From: Austropuccinia psidii
Taxonomy: Eukaryota; Basidiomycota; Pucciniomycetes; Pucciniales; Sphaerophragmiaceae
Direction of reading: 5' to 3'
Length of the DNA: 64,000 bases
Assembly (NCBI GenBank): GCA_023105745.1
Contig: JALGQZ010000002.1
Location: 79,005,785-79,069,784 of the forward strand
Part shown: one piece after another, positions 22,601-34,751 of the stretch
How the letters are laid out: every line of letters starts with the position of its first letter
Position numbering within the stretch: the stretch's first letter is position 1
Program-made: the position numbers and the translations under genes
Notes under the pieces: model-generated
Databases searched by the model: none
What the model saw: the letters and a program-made list of their open reading frames with translations, nothing else
Told to the model about the DNA's origin: nothing

Positions 22601-23132
22601 TTTAAACCAATTTTTGGGACATAAATCATATTCTAGACCTTATTTTACTGTTTTTTGACGTAAAATTGCCATATTTGTCTTAATATTGGCTTTTTTGGGA
22701 CTTATCCCTTATAAATAATCTTTATAATATTAATAAAGTTATTTTTTTCTTAAGAATATTGTTTGAAACAATATACTATTGAGTGACTTGGAATAAATTT
22801 CTTTTGTCTAACTAGTGGCTTTTTCACATCACAGACTTGAAATTTATTCTTTGAGTTATTCTAGTATAAAGTGAATAATAATATAATTTTGATTAATTAA
22901 CTTGTTAATTGCATAATTATTATTTCTTTAAAAAAAATAATAAATCAAATAAAAATTCTTTAAAAATAAAAATCTTTACTAAAAATATTTTTTTCTTTTA
23001 TCTTAGACATTTTTCTTTATTTTTGACGTAATTTGCCATAAATTACATAAAAACAACTTTATTCAATAAGTTGAGTTTATAAGTTATTTTTATTATTTGA
23101 TAAAATAACTTATATTTTTAAATTTTCTCTAG

Positions 23133-24078
23133 TGTCTTCCATCAGAGAAAGTTCTTCAGACTCTGAAGCCTCAGAGTCCAGTATTGAAATTCAAACCAGC
23201 CCAGCACCAAGGGGTTTAATAACCAAAGAACCCTTTAAAGGTCCTGCAGGTGAATTCAATCCACTTTTACTCTAATTTTTATTAAAATTGACGTGTAATG
23301 ACTCCTACTAGAAGTGGAAGCAACTACTCCATCCAATCAAATGGATCTGGACCAGGACATTCCAGCCATAAATCCAAAAGGCAAGAATGTCCTCCCAGAG
23401 GAGAGGCACAAATGGAGGATGCCAGAACTTCCACCAGTTCCCAAAGTTTAGCCAGCACCTTTGAACCTCTTATTGAGAGTCCAGAAGCTGACATAACTGC
23501 TATTGCTGTTAGACCTGAACCATTTCCAACAGGCAACTGTGGAAATTTATCAATCCCAATGGAAAAACTGGTTCCTGGCGTCAAAACAACAAGAGTGGGA
23601 ACTCCTTCCAAGTCTTTGGATAGGCACCATGAACTCTTATCTTCAAGTGAAGAAGTTCATGGGGCCAGAAAAGACAGAAGATCTTCTATTGGGTTGGACA
23701 CCAATGTCTGTCAAAGGACAAGTCCAACAGATAAAAGCTTGGTTGAAAAACCAAAGCATGTTATCAGAAGACCAGAAGAAGAAGTTGGCCCAGGGCAAGG
23801 ACAACAGCCAAGTGGAAGCTCCTCAAGCATCCACCAGCAAAAATCCGCCTCAACAAGTGCCAAACAAGCCCAAGCAAGCCCCAAAGACCAACCAGAAGGG
23901 CAAGCAAAAGGCAAAGGGAAAGGCAAAGCCCAAGTGGAACAAGCCCTACCCTCAGAATTACAGAATTCCAAAGAAGGAAAAGACAGCCATGGACAATGTG
24001 TTCAATATGGCAAGAACTTTGATGGAATTCAAAAACAAGGAGGAGGAAAGATTGAACCAATCCTTTCCAAAGAAATAG
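23133..24078 (+). CDS. Predicted spliced gag-N frame, copy 2, with damaged splice donor
   Basis: Equivalent exons are 23133-23249, 23312-23446 and 23513-24078, again started by a junction ATG with exon 1 ending at 22863. The base at 23447 is T where copy 1 has G, so the third intron's donor reads AAAG|TTTAGC instead of AAAG|GTTAGC. Using the neighbouring GT instead would shift the frame. The same change only alters one residue (R50S) in the long gag-pol frame. Copy 2 may therefore make Gag-Pol but little or no spliced product. Confidence 0.45.
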
Positions 24079-27000
24079 ACCCTGTAAAGCTTGTAACTTA
24101 CTTTGAATCTTGTAATAAAGAAATTATGGCAAAATTTAAAGCATTTGATCATGTCCAACAAAAGCTGGGCAATGAGATAGTACAAGTTAAAGACCAACAA
24201 AAGACCATTATTGGCCTTGAAAATGTTAATAAGGCAAATATTTTGTCTTTGACGCAGATTTGTGAAAGACTTGAGCATAAAGTTACCTTACTCAATCAAC
24301 CAGATGAGAATTCAATTTCTTTTATAACTGGACAGTTAAGAGAATTGAAAATACAAGTTCAAAACTTGGAAAATTCAACTGGCCACAATGCAGCTCTTTT
24401 TCAAGAACAATTGGAAAAAAGTGATAAAGCAAGACTTGAATTGAAAGAAGATATTCAATCAAGTATTAATAATATATCACTAAAAAATGAATTGCCAAGG
24501 CAATCCCCACCATTTCTTGACAGAAATGATCTTAACTTGAATAATTATTTACATCATACAATTTCAAGTAATGATGTGGAAACTGCTTGCAATTACAAAG
24601 ACATTCCAAGATTAGAGGAATGGCCAACCTTCAGTGGTGAAGGAGAATATAATCATATGGAATTTATGAAAACAATTGATATGTTCAAAGAAGACTTTAA
24701 CATACCAGATGAATACATAAGTGCCAAATTACACTCATTAATTACCAAATCAGCTAAGAAATGGTATTATAAGATGAGACAAGACCAGGGAAAACATTCC
24801 TGGCCTTGGTGGAAAGAACAAGTTATTTCCAAATGGGCAAATGATTCCTGGAGATTTAGAATGGAAAATTCCTTTGAGGAAGCCATTTTTAATATTGAGA
24901 GGGACAGGCCCATGACTTGGTTTCTTAAACAGAAGGACAGATTAACTGCCCTTCATCCTGATATGTCTGAACCAATGGTACATAAAAGGATATTAAGAAA
25001 GTGTGGTGGTGACCTTGAGCATGCTATAAGAAGCAGATGTATTGAGCCTTGCTCTACAGAAGATTATATCAATGCTATGGAGGATATCACTACTAGAACA
25101 AAAATTGGAAGAAATTGGTATAAACCCCCAATAGACAACAAGACTAGTGGGAAACCAATTTCAAAACCAAATAAACCACATGACAGACCTCCTTTGAAAT
25201 GTCATAAATGTGGAAGCACATCTCATTTAGCAAACACTTGTCCAAAAAAGACAAGAGTCAATGAGATAAGTGTAGAAAAAGCGGAAGACACAAAAGAAAC
25301 TGAGGTAGCTTTACATGAAAGTGATTCTGAACCTTCAGAAGAAGAAGAAACATCAGAAGAACTTAGTATAGAGAATATTAATGTTTCTTTTGAGGTCACT
25401 GAGGTACATACTCACTTACCACAGTACAGTGATGAATGTATGGATCTCATACATGTGCAAGATGCCAGAATGCAAAAAACCAAACCTGCCATAGGTAAAG
25501 GTTATACAGCTGGGTCATCTTGTATCACTAATATTGTGATAAATAACACAGAAGCCAAGATACATCTTGACTCAGGTGCTTTTTGCACTTGTGTTGGGAA
25601 AGATTATCTTGACAAAATTTATACCAATTGGCAAGACAAGCTGATGCCAATTGAAGGTGTAAAATTCAGCAGTGCTAGCCAGAATATGCATCCTTTGGGT
25701 ATATTTGAAGCTACAATAATATTTCCTCACCCTGCAGGAAGTATGAGATTGAAAGCTGAATTTGTTGTTATGAATAATTGTACTTCACAACACTTTATAC
25801 TTGGGAATGATTATCTCAATATCTATGGTATTGATATTAATAATTATAAGGACAGATATTTCACTATAGGGGAAAATAAAAGGCAAAAATTTGCTTTTTC
25901 TCCAGAAAGAAAAGAAATTACTGTCATTCAACAAGTAAAAAATGTTAATAAAGAAAAATTTGTGTCAGATCAATTAAGTGAAGCACAAATTAGTCCTGAA
26001 TTAACACCAGAAATGAAGGAAGAACTTATTGAAATTTTATTTCAATTTCAAAAAGCCTTTGCTTCTGATGATGAACCACTTGGGGCTATAAAAGGCCATG
26101 AAGTGGATATCATGCTTAACGTGGAGAGACCTTATCCCCCACTATTAAGAAGACCAGCTTACCCAGCTAGCCCTAGGGCTAGAGAAGCATTAGAAAGTCA
26201 TATTCATGAACTAATGAAACTGGGAGTTCTTAGAAAGGTTGGACACAATGAGGAAGTAGAAGTCACAACTCCAGTAATCATTACTTGGCATAATGATAAG
26301 TCAAGGATGGTTGGGGATTTTAGGGCATTGAACACCTATACTATTCCAGACAGGTATCCAATCCCTAGAATCCATGAGACTTTGACTCAATTATCCAAAG
26401 CAAAGTTTATTACTTCCATGGATGCTCTTAAAGGCTTCCATCAGAATGTTTTAACACCTCATGCAAGGAAATTATTGAGAATAATAGCTCATTGTGGTAT
26501 TTATGAATATTTGAGGATGCCTTTTGGTATTAAAAATGCACCCTCTCATTATCAAAGAATGATGAATACCATATTCCCACATGAATTATCAGAGGGATGG
26601 TTAATCATTTATATTGATGACATTATCATTTGTTCAGAAACCTGGCAATCACATTTAGAGAGACTTTCATTAGTACTTAGGAAAATTCTACAAGTGAACA
26701 TGAAAATTTCTCTTAAAAAATGTAATTTTGGGTTTCATGAGTTGAAAGCTCTGGGACATGTAGTATCAGGACTAAGCCTTCGTGTTGACAAAAACAAAGT
26801 GGCTGCAGTTTTACTGAAACAAATGCCCCAGAACAAAAAAGAGATGATGTCTTTCTTAGGATTTGCCAGTTATTACAGGCAACACCTTAAAGATTTTGCA
26901 ATCCATGCCAGATCATTATACAGAATTTGTGATCAACAGACTGTTTTTGAAATGACACAGGAGAGAATTCAAGCATATGATAAAATCAAGCATGCCTTGA

Positions 27001-29066
27001 CCAATGCACCATTATTATTGATGCCAGACTGGAAACTTCCTTTTAAGCTGTATATTGATGCATTTGGTGATGGTTTAGGAGCTGCTCTTCATCAAGTTCA
27101 AATTGTCAATGACAAACCTTATGAAGGTCCAGTTTGTTTTATTTCAAGACAAATTAAACCTACTGAGGCAAGATATGGAGCTAGCCAAATGGAGTGCCTT
27201 TGCCTTGTTTGGGCTCTGGAAAAACCTCATTATTATCTTGATGGTAGTGTGTTTGAAGTAATTACTGATTGTAATGCAGTAAAATCACTTCTTAACATGA
27301 AGACTCCAAACAGACACATGTTAAGATGGCAGATTGCTATACAGGAGTATAGAGGCAACATGACCATAGTACATAAAGCTGGAAATATTCATAAGAATGC
27401 TGATGGCTTAAGTAGATGGGCATTACCCAATACACCTGATAATCCTGCCTATGTTCCTACAAGTGCAGAACCTCAAATCCCAATTGAAGGAATCAATATC
27501 ACAGATGTTGGAACAGAATTCTTTGAAGAGGTTAGAGAAAGCTACAGGCAAGATAAGAATTGTCATATTCTTACTGCTCTACTTGACAAAGATTGTAAAG
27601 ATGTAGCCTTGGCTAATTCTCTGGATGATATTTGGAAAACATCTTATGATAATGGAAGATTTCATTTGTTTGATGGTATACTATATCATAGATCTAAACA
27701 CACATGTGTCATGGTCCTATGTAGTAGAATGTTGATTAACACAATACTACTAGAATGCCATGATAACATTTATTCTGGACATCTGTCTGAAGACAGAACA
27801 ATGGAAAGAATTAAGACATGTGCCTGGTGGCCATCTTGGAGAAAAGATGTCATTGAGTACTGTCATAGTTGTGATAGATGCCAGAAAGCCAATAAAGCTA
27901 CTGGGAAAAGGTTTGGTTTAATGATCCATATTCAAGAACCAAGTACCCCATGGGAAGTGGTTCACATGGATTGGGTAACTGCTTTACCACCTGGAGGTGA
28001 TAAAAGTTACAATGCATGTCTTGTTATTGTGGACAGATATAGCAAAACACCAATCTTTTTACCATGCCATAAAGATGACACAGCTATGGATACAGCTCTT
28101 CTAATTTGGAACAGAGTCATATCCCATACTGGTCTCTTTAAAAATATCATTAGTGATAGAGACCCAAAATTCACATCAGCCTTATGGACTAATCTACATA
28201 AGCTTTTGGGTACAAAATTATCATTTTCAACGGCCTACCATCCACAAACAGATGGACTGGCAGAAAGAATGATTCAAACCCTTGAGGACATGATCAGAAG
28301 ATTTTGTGCTTATGGCCTGGAGTTTAAAGATTCTGATGGCTTTACCCATGATTGGTGTACTCTTATACCAGCATTGGAATTAGCCTACAAGACCTCCATC
28401 CATGCTTCAACAGGCAAGACTCCTGCAATGTTGGAAAAAGGATGGAACCCCAAACTTCCAGTTGATACTTTGAAAAAAGATTTGGTTGACATTCATCCAA
28501 CTGCTTCAAGCTTTAAACTGCTGCTTGATAAAGTGAGACATCATGCAAATCAAAGCATGAATGATGCCTTTGAATATGCTAAGCAGAAATGGGATAAAAG
28601 TCATAAGACACCAGAATTCAAAGTAGGGGACTTAATACTAGTTTCAACCTTGAACTTTAATAATATTAAAGGTCCAAAGAAATTGAAAGATTCCTTTGCA
28701 GGACCATTTATTATTAAAGCCCTCCATGGGACAAATGCAGTACAAGTAGAACTGTCAGGAGAGTTAGGAAACAAACACCCAACTTTCCCTGTCAGTCTTG
28801 TAAAGCATTACACATCAAGTGATAAGGAATTATTTCCTTTGAGAAATGAAACACCCTTAGAAGTACCCCCACTTGAACCAAGTGAGGAAAAGAAAGTACT
28901 GAAAGTCTTAAAAGAAAGAAGACTTAGGGGTAAAAATGAAAGAGAATACTTAGTCAGGTACAGAAATCCACAACATGAAGATGAGTGGGTTGAAGAAAGT
29001 AAGATACCTGATTCCCAAAAGTTTCTCAGAAGATTCAGACATGAGAGAAGACCAATTCCTCAATAA
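23298..29066 (+). CDS. Ty3-like Gag-Pol polyprotein, copy 2 (1922 aa)
   Basis: Same length and domain order as copy 1, with every catalytic residue retained (knuckle 635-648, protease D758, YIDD 1105-1108, integrase D1558/D1620/E1656). Four residues differ from copy 1: R50S, D417Y (before the capsid-type domain), F482I (in the capsid-type domain) and G1162R (after the polymerase palm, near the start of the connection region). I saw no other protein difference. G1162 lies in a stretch (SGLSLG) that the minus element also has, so copy 1 carries the ancestral state there. Confidence 0.93.
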   Translation: MTPTRSGSNYSIQSNGSGPGHSSHKSKRQECPPRGEAQMEDARTSTSSQSLASTFEPLIESPEADITAIAVRPEPFPTGNCGNLSIPMEKLVPGVKTTRVGTPSKSLDRHHELLSSSEEVHGARKDRRSSIGLDTNVCQRTSPTDKSLVEKPKHVIRRPEEEVGPGQGQQPSGSSSSIHQQKSASTSAKQAQASPKDQPEGQAKGKGKGKAQVEQALPSELQNSKEGKDSHGQCVQYGKNFDGIQKQGGGKIEPILSKEIDPVKLVTYFESCNKEIMAKFKAFDHVQQKLGNEIVQVKDQQKTIIGLENVNKANILSLTQICERLEHKVTLLNQPDENSISFITGQLRELKIQVQNLENSTGHNAALFQEQLEKSDKARLELKEDIQSSINNISLKNELPRQSPPFLDRNDLNLNNYLHHTISSNDVETACNYKDIPRLEEWPTFSGEGEYNHMEFMKTIDMFKEDFNIPDEYISAKLHSLITKSAKKWYYKMRQDQGKHSWPWWKEQVISKWANDSWRFRMENSFEEAIFNIERDRPMTWFLKQKDRLTALHPDMSEPMVHKRILRKCGGDLEHAIRSRCIEPCSTEDYINAMEDITTRTKIGRNWYKPPIDNKTSGKPISKPNKPHDRPPLKCHKCGSTSHLANTCPKKTRVNEISVEKAEDTKETEVALHESDSEPSEEEETSEELSIENINVSFEVTEVHTHLPQYSDECMDLIHVQDARMQKTKPAIGKGYTAGSSCITNIVINNTEAKIHLDSGAFCTCVGKDYLDKIYTNWQDKLMPIEGVKFSSASQNMHPLGIFEATIIFPHPAGSMRLKAEFVVMNNCTSQHFILGNDYLNIYGIDINNYKDRYFTIGENKRQKFAFSPERKEITVIQQVKNVNKEKFVSDQLSEAQISPELTPEMKEELIEILFQFQKAFASDDEPLGAIKGHEVDIMLNVERPYPPLLRRPAYPASPRAREALESHIHELMKLGVLRKVGHNEEVEVTTPVIITWHNDKSRMVGDFRALNTYTIPDRYPIPRIHETLTQLSKAKFITSMDALKGFHQNVLTPHARKLLRIIAHCGIYEYLRMPFGIKNAPSHYQRMMNTIFPHELSEGWLIIYIDDIIICSETWQSHLERLSLVLRKILQVNMKISLKKCNFGFHELKALGHVVSGLSLRVDKNKVAAVLLKQMPQNKKEMMSFLGFASYYRQHLKDFAIHARSLYRICDQQTVFEMTQERIQAYDKIKHALTNAPLLLMPDWKLPFKLYIDAFGDGLGAALHQVQIVNDKPYEGPVCFISRQIKPTEARYGASQMECLCLVWALEKPHYYLDGSVFEVITDCNAVKSLLNMKTPNRHMLRWQIAIQEYRGNMTIVHKAGNIHKNADGLSRWALPNTPDNPAYVPTSAEPQIPIEGINITDVGTEFFEEVRESYRQDKNCHILTALLDKDCKDVALANSLDDIWKTSYDNGRFHLFDGILYHRSKHTCVMVLCSRMLINTILLECHDNIYSGHLSEDRTMERIKTCAWWPSWRKDVIEYCHSCDRCQKANKATGKRFGLMIHIQEPSTPWEVVHMDWVTALPPGGDKSYNACLVIVDRYSKTPIFLPCHKDDTAMDTALLIWNRVISHTGLFKNIISDRDPKFTSALWTNLHKLLGTKLSFSTAYHPQTDGLAERMIQTLEDMIRRFCAYGLEFKDSDGFTHDWCTLIPALELAYKTSIHASTGKTPAMLEKGWNPKLPVDTLKKDLVDIHPTASSFKLLLDKVRHHANQSMNDAFEYAKQKWDKSHKTPEFKVGDLILVSTLNFNNIKGPKKLKDSFAGPFIIKALHGTNAVQVELSGELGNKHPTFPVSLVKHYTSSDKELFPLRNETPLEVPPLEPSEEKKVLKVLKERRLRGKNEREYLVRYRNPQHEDEWVEESKIPDSQKFLRRFRHERRPIPQ

Positions 29067-29189
29067 AAGTTTGAATTGTGTGCTTTACATACTTGAACAG
29101 TATAAGTAGAGAGGTTGGACAGTGGATTATACCCCCCCCCCAATAACTTGGGGGTACACTAAAGGAAAATTGTGGTACAATTTTTTTTT

Positions 29190-29201
29190 GGTGGTAGGGA
29201 A
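29190..29201 (+). promoter_or_regulatory. Polypurine tract, copy 2
   Basis: GGTGGTAGGGAA directly before the third LTR. The 3' UTR (29067-29189) is as in copy 1 except for a C10 run where copy 1 has C9. Confidence 0.75.
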
Positions 29202-31392
29202 TGTGAGCCTGTGAGGTATGTTTAACATACCCATAAGGCCACAAATGATTTTATAAACAATTAAATTTGTCTTAAACAGACTTTTTAGTTGAATTTAAAA
29301 TAAAAAATAATAAAAAATAAGTATAACTTTTTTTTGGATAAACAAAGTTATAATTATTATGTCATTTTTGGATTCTACACCAAAAATAACCTAGGGTACA
29401 CCCATAGGGTGTTATACCCAAAAACACTTATTTCTTGTGTTATTAGAAGATTTAAGAATCTCACAGTACTAATGTAACTTTTTAACATTTTTTTAAAATT
29501 GTTAAATTTAAGCTTAATTAAGCTTAAATTTAAAGTTACATAAGGTTTATGCAACTTTACCAAAATTTTAGTTAAAATTGAGGTGTGGTGTATATTTACT
29601 GAATTGGCTAAGGATTTGCCATACAGAATGTAAATCCTGCGTGAGCTCAATTTAAAAGGGTTTAAGGCCATAGTATGGCTTTAAATAAATAAAAGGGCAA
29701 AATCCACGCAAAAAGGTGGGACAAAGGAAAAAGACCAAATAGAGCTGGGGTACCCAACTTTTTGGATCTGCAAGGATTCAATTAAGGTTGTCCACCTGTA
29801 TTGGAGGATTTTCAACCTTATTTAAACTTTAAGATTAGACTTTGATCCAACCTTAAGGTTTAAACTGGTTTTATCCTAAATTGGACAGGAATTTCAAGCT
29901 GCCAAGAGGGTAAATCCCAATAAGCAGGCTTGGAATCAAGGTTTTAAGAACTGTCAAAGCTTAATCAAGCTTAAAAAGCTTAAATAAGCTTAAAACTTTA
30001 AGGTTTCAATCATCAAAACCTTATCAAAACTTAAGGTTTTGTGTGTATTGCTATTTTACGTGGAAAAATAGTAATAACTTCAAAAATTCATTAAAAATCC
30101 AAATCTTAATGGATTTGCTTGAAAATTTCACACAGCTTAGAATTTAATATTATCAATATATAAATTAAATTTTAAGTATCTTTTATTAATAGGTTTCCTG
30201 GGTAATTAGCCTGGAAAATTACTTTTTTAATTAAGCTTAAAGAAAATTATGATTTCTTTAAAAATTAATTAAAAATTCAGTTTAAGAGATTTCTGCTTGA
30301 AACTCTGATTTTATGTTGTTCATGTGATGAACTTTAATATAAATAAACTTATTTTATATTAAAACTTAAAATAATTAAACTAAATGAGGATTAAAGTTAC
30401 TTGGAGTTAAGAATAACACTGATAACTTTAAATTGGAAGTAAAAATAAGTTGCCTTAAGTTAAGAACTTAATTTTTAAGCATGGTTTTTCAGTTTTGACC
30501 TGAGCACGCCCTCTACATCCATTATGAATCATGAGAGCTGCTCTGTAGACATAAAAAGAGTCTTTTCATCACTGTTTTTGTCCATCATTCATAATCAATC
30601 CAATCATATTAGAAATTTAAACAGGTAAAGTTTTATTAAATATAAAATCTTATTATTAAAAGTAATTCTTAAGTTATTTTTATTCTTTGTTTATTAAATT
30701 AAAGAATTGAAGTCATAGAATTCAGATTATTGTTGTAATCATCTATAATAAATTTTATTATATAAAATTATCATCTTAAATATCTTTTAAAATCCACAAA
30801 TTCCTCTCAAAAACTCTTTAATCATAAATTTTAGTATAAAAAGTTGTTTTATCTTTGATTTTATTGATTTTTGGCGTGTTTTTAACTTATAATCATTATT
30901 TAATATAATAACTGTTGTTTTATAACTTGTTGTATTAAATAAATATTATAAGTAAGTTTTCTTTAAAGTTCTATATTTTTTTTATCTATTATTAGTTTTT
31001 TTATATAGAATTTTATTCTATAAAGAATTATTTCTGCACAGTGTGTGTTTAATTCTTTTTATAAATAATATTTATATTATTTATAAGTGGTTAAATATTT
31101 ATATTTTCCACGTGTAATAGTCTCATTAAGAGCTTTACACTTCTTATTGTTATAACTGTCAGTGACTATAACAATAATAGAATAATTATAATTTATTATA
31201 ATTATTATATTTTTTTTTATTATTATATTATTATAATAATAATTAAATTTATTTTTTTATATAATTATTTTTAATAATTATATTTAAATTTGTGGTTATA
31301 ATATTTCATTATATTATATTTTTCTACTGAGGACAGTCATAGTACTCTTGATATTGTTACTATTATCAAGAGTTTCATAGACAAACCTTACA
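29202..31392 (+). mobile_element. 3' LTR of the tandem element
   Basis: 2191 bp ending CAAACCTTACA, followed at once by the second TTATT target copy (31393-31397). It differs from the middle LTR by one T in a T run near 31210. Confidence 0.92.
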
Positions 31393-31397
31393 TTATT

Positions 31398-32100
31398 GAT
31401 GGTCCTGGACCCTCTCAATGGGCCCAGGCCATGTAGTGGAAGAATAGTCTATGGGCCATAAGGCTGGTCCCATGGACCCCCTGGAAGCCCAGAATATTTG
31501 GGCCCAGCAGGCATCCAACAGCTTCCACAAACCATGAACCATAGCATATGGTCCACGACCCACGCACCATTGTGGTATTCCATACCTTATTGGCCCAGTT
31601 TCAAGTGAAATTTCATTTAGAAGGCTATAAATTGAAGAAATAACAAAGAAAAATCAATAATGAATCAATTATGATAGAGGAATTGAGCAAAAAAATGGAT
31701 TTAAATTCATGAATATGTATAATCCCATAAGCAAATCCTGGGAAAATGGTCCATTTGATTACAAGAATAACAATAAGATAAGGAAAAGAAAAAGACAAGC
31801 TAGCAAGAATGTTTAATTTACCAGTAAGAGGGGTAGTGAAACACTCAAGTTACCCAGGCTCTGCTCATCCTTTTGATTACTCAGCAATGGAGTTATTAAA
31901 CTGAGGACACTTCACTAAGGAATAAATTAAAACTGTATTAATCAACAGTTATAAGACAGAAAAAAAAAGAAAAGAAAAGAAATCAATCAATTTATGCGAG
32001 GAAAATCCATCAAAACCTTAAATTAGACAGCATATCTGTGGAAATACAAGCACAGCCACCTGATAATACAGTAAATACAAATTGAAAAACATAATTTAAG
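31398..32100. other. Flank of the tandem element, GGCC-rich then AT-rich
   Basis: 31398-31620 is rich in GGCC/GGCCC and resembles in composition the U3 part of the LTR at 1260. It continues the sequence interrupted at 11576. From 31620 on it becomes AT-rich. No gene is seen. Confidence 0.4.
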
Positions 32101-33060
32101 CTACATGAAGGAAGATTAAATATTGTACAGGACAAATGGAATCCCCACAATACACAACATTCTCCACCTACAGTTCAAACAATGCACAGACCTATGGTGC
32201 AATAACTGTACAAAATCATCTCATACCACCAGAAATGGTGAAATATACCAAACATATGGTGCAATACCTCCAAGAAATGACACCATCTCAAAATTCCTCA
32301 CCAGCAAAAACATCTCAGATTACATAATCATGCATAAATTGGTGCAACAAACCAAAAAAATGGTATCTCACCACTATAAAGAATTATCCCAGCAAAAGAA
32401 GTGGAAAAATTCTAAGTCCCTTGTTTTTGAGTGCCTCTATGGAGAGCCCAAAGAATATAAATAGAGGGACTCTCTCCCTCATTTCATCCTCTTCTCCCCA
32501 TTAATGCAATTAATAATATACCAAGAAGGAGAATAATTATTCATCCCTCACTAGTAGGTCAATCTAGTATTATTATTTAAATGGGAATTATATACCAAGA
32601 AGGAGAATAATTTATCCATCCCTTACTATTAGGATAATCTAGTTATTCTATTAAAGTATTATAGACTTATAAATTTAGCTCATCGTGATTTCTAATTAAT
32701 AGTAGCTGACAGAAGGTCTACTTTATATTATTAATCCACCCTATGTTTAAATTATTAGTCTTATAACTATAATACTATCAATAATACTCATAATATTGAG
32801 TTTATCCCAAAAACCATTTACATTATAAAGAGAAAGTATCCTTATTATATCTTCATATTCAAAAAACAACTTTACAAATAAATATTATTATATAAAAAAA
32901 ACTTACACTTATATTATATTATATCACTCATATATCTAACAAATATCCATTCTATATTAAAAATATATCTTAAAGATATATTAGTAAAGGTCTTGTTGCT
33001 ATATTATATTAGCAATTACCCTCTCAGAAGAAATAATTATTATAACAGATATAACATCAA
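32101..33060 (+). repeat. Possible LTR remnant with TATA box
   Basis: A TATAAATA box (32456-32463) is followed by AGAGGGACTCTCTCCCTC and then long AT-rich sequence with a local duplication. This layout resembles copia-type LTR promoters of rusts as I remember them. No LTR ends, target duplication or coding region could be fixed. An open frame at 32123-32464 overlaps it but has no recognisable domain. Confidence 0.3.
32517..32648. repeat. Direct repeat of about 58 bp, two copies
   Basis: Units 32517-32574 and 32591-32648 share TATACCAAGAAGGAGAATAA and the CATCCC..ACTA and AATCTAGT blocks, at a period of 74 bp. Confidence 0.75.
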
Positions 33061-34006
33061 ATTTAACTTACCCCTTTAAAATATAAATTATTAATATTAT
33101 ATTAAATTGACCTCTTATACCATTAAGGTCTTACCCTTAAGATCATCTTATATTATTATTTGAAAACTATATTTTATACTTTTTTAACTTATAGGTTACT
33201 TATCTGATTATTGAATAGGTCTGATAGAGACTTCTAAAAAGTCTTCTCTGGTTCTAAAGCCACAATATTAAATATTGATTTGTGAGCTCTGTAGGGAGAT
33301 TGTTTAGTATATTCAGACGGGCAGCTAAATCACCATTAGCACCCTTGGTTATAGGGTTATTTCAGATATTCAAAACTGTTTACCTGTGATTTCCCCCTCA
33401 AGGAATGCCTTATTCAATCCCACACTAAAAGGAGTTCCACACTGTAGGACACCAAAAGGCCAGAAATGGCCTTAAACCAAGAAGCTTCAATATTGGCCAT
33501 GGTGATGGCCAGGACCAAGAATCACCAGTATGGTCCAAAATGTCCCCAAGTCCATTTTTTCAAGGACAATGGGGACAAGACCCCTCCTTTGAGGCATCAA
33601 GAGTTTCATTCAAGGCAAGAAGGGACTCAAAACATCAAGTTGGCCAAATCACAATGGGTATATGCTCATATACTCATCGGCCATCATTTTTTGAGCAGAA
33701 GAGCTCTATGGCATTCTTTTTGAGATACAACCGAGGGCCATGAAATGAAAAGGAGATACTGGATGAATTCAAGAAAAACATATTTCAAAAAGTTGGAAAA
33801 GGACTTACTCAATCTAAAAGAAGGGGGAAGATAAATTAATTCAAGTATGACAGAGAAGAGAAGATTGGACTTTCAGGATAATGGTAAAGTGGAAAAGATA
33901 AATTAAAAAGAAGGTGCTGTACAAGAGGTGTGGTGGTCTGGGGTCCACTCAACAGTGGCAGGGTATTATGGTGTTCAGGAGCCCATCAGCTTCAAGAGAG
34001 GGATAC
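33061..34006 (+). other. Remnant preceding a gypsy LTR
   Basis: To about 33440 the sequence is AT-rich with no feature seen. From 33440 it is GGCC-containing, without a credible gene, and ends in GAGAGGGATAC, the purine tract that precedes LTRs of the chromovirus family (compare 1250). It is probably the tail of an otherwise deleted element. Confidence 0.4.
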
Positions 34007-34253
34007 TGTAAAAATCACTAGTCAGGGGTAAGGGTGTTCAATCTTACACCCACTCAAACACCTCAAATCAGCACTCCACTGTGTGTATGAGTAATCAGCT
34101 TCAGAAATATTCCTTTCTGAAAAATGCAGACAGTCTGGTTCATCAATATAGCCTGTCAACTTCCGTACAGGTTGGAATTACCCAATACAGTTTGGCTACA
34201 CCATCCTGAAAATGTATGATCACTCAAGACCACCACACCTCTTGTACAGCACC
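33913..34253. repeat. 27-bp perfect inverted repeat across an LTR edge
   Basis: 33913-33939 is the exact reverse complement of 34227-34253. The left arm lies outside and the right arm inside the LTR that starts at 34007, with a 287-bp spacer. Confidence 0.85.
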
Positions 34254-34751
34254 TGTATTGACGAGGCTCAATTGAACAATAAGTCATTCTCATGAAAATT
34301 ATTTGTCTGGATGTGGGCTGGTGATTCTTACATATACAAGCCCCTCTTTCTTCCCCCTGGGGACTTTTCCCCATTTAATTATTTTAGTTGATTTAACATT
34401 TTATAGATATTCTTATCCTTATTTGGGGTATTATATTTATTTAACTTTAAGTTAGTCTTTGCATTCTCTTTCTTTGCCTGTACAGTATGAGTTTGGTGGA
34501 CATATCCTTATTCACCCTTCTCTTTCCATTCTGACAGGTTGAAACAGTGGACTTGGAATTGTTTGTGGTTGGCTCTTTTATTTCTTAATCCTATTATTTT
34601 TTTTACTGCATTCTTATATCTCTTTATTTAGTAATTTCATCTTATTACACTCTTAAGTGTGTTTTCCTTTTACCATATCTTGAGCCCTCCATAAGTAAGT
34701 CCCAGTTTACTGAGTGCCAGTCCCTCTTCACTTAGAAGAGCCCATGTGACA
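34007..34751 (+). mobile_element. LTR of the chromovirus superfamily (single)
   Basis: TGTAAAAATCACTAGTCAGGG...CATGTGACA, 745 bp, alignable throughout with 62788-63515 and at its 3' end with 2450-2881. Shared blocks are the CTGGGG stem-loop (34357), AGGTTGAAACAGTGGACTTGG and AGTAAGTCCCAGTTTACTGAG. No target duplication is evident (GATAC before, ATGAC after), so the downstream side is truncated or rearranged. Confidence 0.75.

Larger units (their letters stand above)
11577..31397 (+). mobile_element. Tandem Ty3-like retrotransposon: LTR-gagpol-LTR-gagpol-LTR
   Basis: Three LTRs (11582-13770, 20391-22580, 29202-31392) alternate with two internal regions at a period of 8810 bp. The only target-site duplication, TTATT, is at the outer ends (11577-11581 and 31393-31397), so the array occupies a single insertion site. 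Both gag-pol frames are full length. The LTRs differ only by homopolymer lengths and one substitution seen near 11699 (C where the others have A). Unequal exchange between LTRs after insertion, or integration of a dimeric cDNA, would give this form. The two internal regions carry private differences, so this is not simple duplication of one copy by assembly. Confidence 0.9.

Noticed and set aside
11582..31392. Tandem array considered as an assembly duplication
   Set aside because: The copies carry distinct substitutions and homopolymer lengths and share one outer target duplication, so a biological tandem is more likely, though long reads should confirm.
33250..33265. TGGTTCTAAAGCC considered as a copia primer site after the LTR-like region at 32101
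   Set aside because: Too many mismatches to the usual site and no clear LTR end before it.
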